Source: Cercis canadensis (lineage: Eukaryota > Streptophyta > Magnoliopsida > Fabales > Fabaceae). From it: a stretch of 64,000 nt of DNA. The translations under genes were made by a program, and so were the position numbers. The DNA is taken from contig QAOA01000533.1 in the NCBI GenBank assembly GCA_003255065.1, forward strand, positions 537,149-601,148, given 5' to 3'. Below, piece by piece: positions 57,801 through 64,000 of this stretch (positions within the stretch are counted from its first letter, which is position 1; each line of letters starts with the position of its first letter). Below the pieces are notes generated by a model that had not been told where the DNA came from, ran no database searches, and was given only the letters and a program-made list of their open reading frames with translations.

Positions 57801-60190
57801 ATACAGTGACTCACCAAGAAACTATCCAGCCCCAGATACAGTGAACCAAAAGAAAAATATCCGAGTTAGAAATAGTTAGAAACAAGGACGAACCGAAAAA
57901 GGGTCCCGGGGCAGATATTGTGTGTCTCCAGAAAACTGTCCAGTCCCAGATACAGGGAACCGTAAGAAAAATATCTGACTCAGATGCATGGAGGAACCGA
58001 AACAGGGTCCTGGGCCAGATATAGTGACTCACCAGGAATCTGTCCAGTCCTAGATACAATGACTTATAAGAAAAATAACTGAGTTAGAAACATTTAGATA
58101 CAGGGATGAACCGAAACAGGGTCCCGGGGCAGATATAGTGACCTACCAGGAAACTATCCAGCCCCAGATACAGTGAACCAAAATAAAAATATCCGAGTTA
58201 GAAACAGTTAGAAACAGGGATGAACCGAAAAGGGTCCTGGTGCAGATATAGTGACTCGACAGGAAAATGTCCAGCCCCAGGTACAATAAACCATAAGCAA
58301 AATATCCGAGTCAGAATCAGGGATGAACCGAAAAAGGGTCCCGGGGCAGATGCAGTGACTCACCAGGAAACTGTCCAGCCCCAGGTACAGTGAACCATAA
58401 GCAAAATATCCGAGTTAAAAACAGGGATGAACCGAAAACGGGTCCCGGGGAAGATATAGTGACTCACCAGAAATCTGTACAGTCCGAGATACAGTGAACT
58501 ATAAGAAAAATGTCCGAGTTAGAAACATTTAGAAACAGGGATGAAACGAAATAGAGTCCCGGGGCAGATATAGTGACTCACCAGGAAACTGTCCAGCCCC
58601 AGATACAGTAAACCAAAAGAAAAATATCCGAGTTAGAACCAGGGATGAACCGAAACAGGGCCCTGGGCCAGATATAGTGACTCACCAGGAAACTATCCAG
58701 CCCCAGATACAGTGAACCAGAAGAAAAATATCCGAGTTAGAAAACGGGATGAACCGAAAAAGGGTCCCGGGGCAGATATAGTCACTCACCAGGAAACTGT
58801 CCAGCCCCAGATTCAGTGAACCAACAGAAAACTATCCGAGTCAGAAACAATTAGAAACAAGGATGAACCGAAAAAGGGTCCCGGGGAAGATATAGTGACT
58901 CACCAGGAATCTGTCCAGTCCTAGATACAGTGAATGATAAGAAAAATAACCGAGTTAGAAACATTTAGAAACAGGGATGAACCGAAACAGGGTCACGGGG
59001 CAGATATAGTGACCAACCAAGAAACTGTCCAGCCCCAGATACAGTGAACCAAAATAAAAATATCCGAGTTAGAAACAGTTAGAAACAGGGATGAACCGAA
59101 AAGGGTCCCGGTGCAGATATAGTGACTCAATAGGAAACTGTCCAGCCCCAGGTACAATAAACCATAAGCAAAGTATCCGAGTCAGAATCAGGGATGAACC
59201 GAAAAAGGGTCCCGGGACAGATGCAGTGACTCTCCAGGAAACTGTCTAGCCCCAGGTACAGTGAACCATAAGCAAAATATCCGAGTTAGAAACAGGGTTG
59301 AACCGAAAACGGGTCCCGGGGTAGATATAGTGACTCACCAGGAAACTGTCCAGCCCTAGATACAGTGAACCATAAGAAAAATATCCGAGTTAGAAATAGT
59401 TAGAAACAAGGACGAACCGAAAAAGGGTCCCGGGGCAGATATTGTGTGTCTCCAGAAAACTGTCCAGTCCCAGATACAGGGAACCGTAAGAAAAATATCT
59501 GACTCAGATGCATGGAAGAACCGAAACAGGGTCCTGGGCAAGATATAGTGACTCACCAGGAAACTGTCCAGCCCCAGATAAAGTGATCCATAAGAAAAAT
59601 ATCCGAGTCAGAATCAGGGATAAACCGAAAAAGGGTCCCTGGGCAGATGCAGTGACTCACCAGGAAACTGTCCAGCCCAAGGTACAGTGAACCATAAGCA
59701 AAATATCCGAGTTAGAAACAGGGATGAACCGAAAACGGGTCCCGGGGCAGATAAAGTGACTCACCAGGAAACTGTCCAGCATCAGATACAGTGAACCATA
59801 AGAAAAATATCCGAGTTAGAAACAGGGATGAACCGAAAACAGGTCCCGGGGCAGATATAATGACTCACCAGGAAATTGTCGAGTCCCAGATAAAATAAAC
59901 CATAAGAAAAATATCCGAGTCAGAAACAGGGAAGAACCGAAAAAGGGTCCCGGGGTAGATATAGTGACTCACCAGGAAACTGTCTAGCCCCAGGTACAGT
60001 GAACCATAAGCAAAATATCCTAGTTAGAAACAGGGATGAACCGAAACAGGGCCCTGGGCCAAATACAGTGACTCACCAAGAAAATGTCCAGCCCCAGATA
60101 CAGTGAACCAAAAGAAAAATATCCGAGTTACAAATAGTTAGTAACAGGACGAACCGAAAAAGGGTCCCGGGGCAGATATAGTGTGTCACC
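57801..60190 (+). repeat. Satellite block with K-L-M repeats
   Basis: Order K-L-(M/C)-D-E-G-Q-R-A-B-C-D-E-G, an H-like monomer, L-(M)-G-H-I-J-K-L. The unusual L reading ATTGTGTGTCTCCAG occurs at 57917 and 59441 (1524 bp apart), followed both times by an AGATGCATGGA M head, so one K-L-M segment was copied over about 1.5 kb. Confidence 0.75.
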
Positions 60191-60192
60191 AA
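60190..60192 (+). other. Internal deletion junction, L to S
   Basis: An L monomer runs GTGTGTCACCA and continues as ATGAACCGAAACAGGG, the head of an S-type monomer. At least the last ~60 bp of L are missing. It is the exact point where HOR1-type order gives way to the HOR3 region. Confidence 0.75.
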
Positions 60193-60913
60193 TGAACCGA
60201 AACAGGGTCCCGGGGCAGATATAGTGACTCACCAGGAACTGTCTAGCCCCAGATACTGTGAACCATAAGAAAAATATCTGAGTTAGAAACAGGGATGAAC
60301 CGAAACAGGGCCCTAGGCCAAATATAGTGACTCACCAGGAAACTATCCAGCCCCAGTTACAGTGAACTAGAAGAAAAATATCCGAGTTGGAAACAGGGAG
60401 GAACCGAAACAGGGTGCTGGGCCAGATATAGTGACTCACCAGGAAACTGTCCAGCCCCAGATAAAGTGATCCATAAGAAAAATATCCGAGTCAGAAACTG
60501 GGATGAACCGAAACAGGGCCCTGGGCCAGATATAGTGACTCACCCGGAAACTATCCAGCCCCAGATACAGTGAACTAGAAGAAAAATATCCGAGTTGGAA
60601 ACAGGGATGAACCGAAACAGGGCCCTGGGCCAGATATAGCGACTCACCAGAAAACTATCCAGCCCCAGATACAGTGAACTAAAAGAAAAATATCCGAGTT
60701 GGAAACAGGGATGAAACGAAACAGGGTCTCGGGGCAGATATAGTGACTCACCAGGAAACTGTCCAGCCCCAGATACAGTGAACCAAAAGAAAAATATCCG
60801 AGTTAGAAACAGGGATGAACCGAAACAGGGCCCTGGGGCAAATATAGTGACTCACCAGGAAACTATCCAGCCCCAGATACAGAGAACTAGAAGAAAAATA
60901 TCAAAGTTGGAAA

Positions 60914-61017
60914 CAAGGATGAACCGAAACAGGGTCCCGGGGCAGATATAGTGACTCACCAGGAAACTGTCTAGCCCCAGATACTGTGAACCATAAGAAA
61001 AATATCCGAGTTAGAAA
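60914..61017 (+). repeat. Monomer type S (104 bp)
   Basis: ACAGGGTCCCGG core, ACTGTCTAGCCCC, AGATACTGTGAACCATAAG (AGGTACTGTG in other copies). HOR3-specific, between A and T. Confidence 0.82.
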
Positions 61018-61121
61018 CAGGGATTAACTGAAAACGGGTCCCGGGGCAGATATAGTGACTAACCAGGAAACTGTCCAGCCCCACATACAGTGAACCATAA
61101 GCAAAATATCCGAGTCAGAAA
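61018..61121 (+). repeat. Monomer type T (104 bp)
   Basis: GGGATTAAC head, GTGACTAACC, CCCCACATACAG, ATAAGCAAAATAT, ending GTCAGAAA. HOR3-specific; copies also at about 0.24, 0.89, 1.84, 3.66, 33.78 and 63.15 kb. Confidence 0.85.
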
Positions 61122-61225
61122 CAGGGATGAACCGAAACAGGGCCCTGGGCCAGATATAGTGACTCACAAGGAAACTATCCAGCCCCAGATACAGTGAACT
61201 AGAAGAAAAATATCCGAGTTAGAAA
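61122..61225 (+). repeat. Monomer type U (104 bp)
   Basis: A-like GGGCCCTGGGCC core and AACTATC, but the tail is GTGAACTAGAAG. Several other copies read CTATCCATCCCC. HOR3-specific, between T and V. Confidence 0.82.
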
Positions 61226-61329
61226 CAGGGATGAACCGAAACAGGGTCCTGGGGCAGATATAGTGACTCACCAGGAAACTGTCTATCCCCAGATACAGTA
61301 AACCATAAGAAATATATCCGAGTTAGAAA
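61226..61329 (+). repeat. Monomer type V (104 bp here)
   Basis: GGGTCCTGGGGCAG core, ACTGTCTATCCCCAG, GTAAACCATAAGAAA-ATAT. The 10-bp insertion is absent in this copy but present near 0.55 and 2.15 kb. Related to P of HOR2. Confidence 0.82.
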
Positions 61330-61547
61330 CAGGGATGAACCGAAAATGGGTCCCATGGCAGATATAGTGACTCACTAGAAGTCTGTACGGTCCTAGATAC
61401 AGTGAACCATAAGAAAAATGTCCGAGTTAGAAACATTTAGAAACATGGTTGAAACGAAACGGGGTCCCGGGGCAGATATAGTGACTCACCAGGAAATTGT
61501 CCAGCCCCAGATACAATGAACCAAAAGAAAAGTATCCGAGTTAGAAA

Positions 61548-63459
61548 CAGGGACGAACCGAAACAGGGCCCTGGGCCAGATATAGTGACTCACTAGGAAA
61601 CTAACCTGCCCCAGATAAAGTGAACCAGAAGAAAAATATCCGAGTTAGAAAAAGGGAGGAACCGAAAAAGGGTCCCGGGGTAGATATAGTCACTCACCAG
61701 TAAATTGTCCAGCCCCAGATTCAGTGAACCAACAGAAAACTATCCGAGTCAGAAACAGTTAGAAACAAGGATTAACCGAAAAAGGGTCCCGGGGCAGATA
61801 TAGTGACTCACCAGGAATCTGTCCAGTGCTACATACAGTGAATTATAAGACAAATATCCGAGTTAGAAACATTTAGAAACAGGGATGAACCGAAACAGGG
61901 TCCCGGGGCAGGTATAGTGACCCACCAGGAAACTGTCCAGCCCCAGATACAGTGAACCAAAATAAAAATATCCGAGTTAGAATCAGTTAGAAACAGGGAT
62001 GAACCGAAAAAGGTCCCGGTGCAGATATAGTGACTCAACAGGAAACTGTCAAGCCCCAGGTACAATTAACCATAAGCAAAATATCCGAGTTAGAAACAGG
62101 GATGAACCGAAAACGGGTCCCGGGGCAGATATAGTGACTCACCAGGAAACTGTCCAGTCCCAGATAAAGTGAACAATAAGAAAAATATCCGAGTCAGAAT
62201 AAGGGAAGAAGCGAAAAAGGGTCCCAGGGCAGATGCAGTGACTCACCAGGAAACTGTCCAGCCCCAGGTACAGTGAACCATAAGCTAAATATCCGAGTTA
62301 GAAACAGGGATGAACCGAAAACAGGTCCCGGGGCGGATATAATGACTCACCAGGAAATTGTCGAGTCCTCTGATAAAATGAACCATAAGAAAAATATCCG
62401 AGTCAGATTCAGGGATGAAACGAAAAAGGGTCCCGGGGCAGATATAGTGACTCACCAGGAAACTGTCCAGCCCCAGATACTGTGGACCATAAGAAAAATA
62501 TCGGAGTTAGAAATAGGGGTGAATCGAAAAAGGGTCCCGGGGCAGATATAGTGAATCACCAGGAAACTGTCCAGCCCCAGGTACAGTGAACCATAAGCAA
62601 AATATCCGAGTTAGAAACAGGGATGAACCGAAACAGGGCCCTGGGCCGGATTAAGTGACTCACTAAGAAACTGTCCAGCTCCAGATACAGTGAACCAAAA
62701 GAAAAATATCCGAGTTAGAAATAGTTAGAAACAGGGACGAACCGAAAAAAGGTCCCGGGGCAGATATAGTGTGTCACCAGGAAACTGTCCAGTCCCAGAT
62801 ACAGGGAACCGTAAGAAAAATATCTGACTCAGATACATGGAGGAACCGAAACAGGGACCTGGGCCAGATATAGTGACTCACCAGGAAACTGTCCAGCCCC
62901 AGATAAAGTGATCCATAAGAAAAATATCCGAGTCAGAAACAGGGATGAACCGAAACAGGGCCCTGGGCCAGATATAGTGACTCACCAGGAAACTATCCAG
63001 CCCCAGATACAGTGAACCAGAAGAAAAATATCCGAGTTGGAAACAGGGATGAACTGAAACAGGGTCCCGGGGCAGATATAGTGACTCACCAGGAAACTGT
63101 CTAGCTCCAGATACTGTGAACCATAAGAAAAATATCCGAGCTAGAAACAGGGATTAACTGAAAACGGGTCCCGGGGTAGATATAGTGACTGACCAGGAAA
63201 CTGTCCAGCCCCACATACAGTGAACCATAAGCAAAATATCCGAGTCAGAAACAGGGATGAACCGAAACAGGGCCCTGGACCAGATATAGTGACTCACCAG
63301 GAAACTATCCAGCCCCAGATACAGTGAACCATAAGAAAAATATCCGAGTTAGAAACAGGGATGAACCGAAACAGGGTCCCGGGGCAGATATAGTGACTCA
63401 CCAGGAAACTGTCCAGCCCCAGATACAGTGAACCAAAAGAAAAATATCCGAGTTAGAAA
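61548..63459 (+). repeat. Compound 18-monomer unit, 1912 bp
   Basis: Order A-B-C-D-E-F-G-I-N-J-K-L-M-A-S-T-A-R, followed by another A with the same private CTAACCTGCC variant (61602 and 63514). It is HOR1 with H replaced by a direct G-I join and an N, followed by part of HOR3. The length fits 18 x 104 + 40 (B, C, D, K) - 1 (E) + 1 (I, GTCCTCTGATAAAATG). Confidence 0.85.
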
Positions 63460-64000
63460 CAGGGATGAACCGAAATAGGGCCCTGGGCCAGATATAGTGA
63501 CTCACCAGGAAACTAACCTGCCCCAGATAAAGTGAACCAGAAGAAAAATATCCGAGTTAGAAAAAGGGATGAACCGAAAAAAGGGTCCCGGGGCAGATAT
63601 AGTCACTCACCAGCAAACTGTCCAGCCCCAGATTCTGTGAACAATTAGAAAACTATCCGAGTCAAAAACAGTTAAAAACAAGGATGAACCGAAAAAGGGT
63701 CCCGGGGCAGATATAGTGACTCACCAGGAATCTGTCCAGTCCTAGATACAGTGAACAAAAATAAAAATATACGAGTTAGAAACAGTTAGAAACAGGGATG
63801 AACCGAAAAGGGTCCCTGTGCAGATATAGTGACTCAACAGGAAACTGTCCAGCCCCAGGTACAATTAACCATAAGCAAAATATCCGAGTTAGGAACAGGG
63901 ATGAACCGAAAACGGGTCCCGAGGCAGATATAGTGACTCACCAGGAAACTGTCCAGCCCCAGATAATGTGAACAATAAGAAAAATATCCGAGTCAGAATC
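63460..64000 (+). repeat. Start of next compound unit, truncated by window end
   Basis: A-B, a C/D hybrid (C head and body with an ACAAAAATAAAAATAT tail), E, F and the first bases of G's boundary. It mirrors the start of the 61548 unit, so the compound repeat continues beyond the window. The array shows no sign of ending here. Confidence 0.8.

Larger units (their letters stand above)
60193..61547 (+). repeat. HOR3 block: A/U/S/T/U/V/Q/R
   Basis: S, then repeated A- and U-like monomers sharing the private GAGTTGGAAA ending (60387, 60594, 60699 and 60908 region), an M, R-type and A copies, then S-T-U-V-Q-R in HOR3 order from 60914. The return of T, U and V, which are essentially absent from 5-33 kb, ties this end of the window to 1-4302. 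Confidence 0.8.
1..64000 (+). repeat. 104-bp tandem satellite array, whole window
   Basis: Nearly every base belongs to head-to-tail copies of one monomer. The least ambiguous version is at 15788-15891 (104 bp). Its landmarks in order are CAGGGATGAACCG, a GC-rich core GGGTCCCGGGGC, CAGATATAGTGACTCACC, AGGAAACTGTCCAGCCC, CAGATACAGTGAACCATAAG and AAAAATATCCGAGTTAGAAA. Orientation never flips. Many monomers carry a 10-bp duplication at the 3' end (GTTAGAAACA-GTTAGAAA or GTTAGAAACA-TTTAGAAA), giving 114 bp. I do not recognise the family. Strand is given as + because all monomers are read in this phase; the array has no coding sense. Confidence 0.98.

Noticed and set aside
77..62551. Many open frames of 60-113 codons on both strands, with recurring peptides such as SHYICPGTLFRF or DEPKQGPGPDIVTH
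   Set aside because: They are translations of the satellite itself. 104 is not a multiple of 3, so each frame is repeatedly interrupted, none exceeds 113 codons, and frame and length change with every 10-bp insertion. The internal ATGs fall at fixed monomer positions. No coding-type substitution pattern is evident.
1..64000. CRISPR-like array of regular repeats
   Set aside because: There are no unique spacers: the entire 104-bp period is conserved, with monomers adjoining directly, and there are no cas genes.
1..64000. Telomeric or subtelomeric repeats
   Set aside because: No TTTAGGG or TTAGGG runs were seen. TTTAGAAA in the C and Q insertions only superficially resembles them.
1..64000. 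Polyadenylation or promoter signals (AATAAA in types E and I, TATA-like AAATAT)
   Set aside because: They occur at fixed monomer positions as part of the repeat and are not linked to any gene.

Overview
The window is almost entirely one tandem satellite DNA array. A monomer of about 104 bp (114 bp when it carries a 10-bp insertion) repeats head to tail in one orientation from base 1 to base 64000, roughly 600 times by division. I find no protein-coding gene, rRNA, tRNA or CRISPR array. The only non-satellite sequence is two short islands, 4304-4480 and 30699-31177. Each is bounded on its right by a single ambiguous base (4481 and 31178).

The organism is a eukaryote and probably a plant. This rests on the long homogeneous satellite and on the 4.3-kb island, which encodes a peptide containing GGPMTRGRAK, like the tail of plant Ty3/gypsy polyproteins. 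I do not recognise the satellite family and cannot name a species.

The array has nested periodicities. (i) Each monomer looks like a degenerate trimer of a ~35-bp subunit (35+35+34). (ii) Monomers fall into about 20 diagnosable types, which I name A to M, P to V, N and X. (iii) The types occur in recurring orders, which makes higher-order repeats (HORs). HOR1 is the 13-mer A-B-C-D-E-F-G-H-I-J-K-L-M, exactly 1401 bp at 37833-39233. HOR2 is the 10-mer A-B-C-D-E-F-G-P-Q-R, 1089 bp at 22522-23610. HOR3 uses A-S-T-U-V with Q-R and/or K-L-M and dominates both ends of the window (1-4302 and about 60.2-63.5 kb). A fourth, local 5-mer of 540 bp occupies the region around 44.8-47.4 kb. (iv) Multi-kilobase blocks are themselves duplicated: 20.2-21.2 kb with 22.5-23.6 kb, 33.0-36.3 kb with 47.5-49.8 kb, and 37.6-39.3 kb with 52.8-54.3 kb. 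The indels between copies are mostly whole numbers of monomers.

Layout: 1-4302 HOR3; 4304-4480 retroelement fragment; 4482-19.3 kb mixed and truncated HOR1/HOR2 units with local duplications (208, 654 and 436 bp) and a perfect 3 x 104 bp run at 15788; 19.3-23.6 kb HOR2 units; 23.6-30.7 kb mixed HOR1; 30699-31177 unidentified AT-rich island; 31.2-44.4 kb HOR1-rich; 44.4-47.4 kb homogenised 208-bp and 540-bp repeats; 47.4-54.4 kb diverged duplicate of the 33-39 kb region; 54.4-60.2 kb mixed; 60.2-64 kb HOR3 again, including an 18-monomer compound unit of 1912 bp.

The short open frames in the window (at most 113 codons) are by-products of the repeat and are not annotated as genes. The structure fits continuous unequal exchange and gene conversion in a centromeric or heterochromatic array. 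The centromere role is an inference that the sequence alone cannot settle. Monomer phase used throughout: a monomer starts at the C of CAGGGATGAACC and ends with the A-run of GTTAGAAA.
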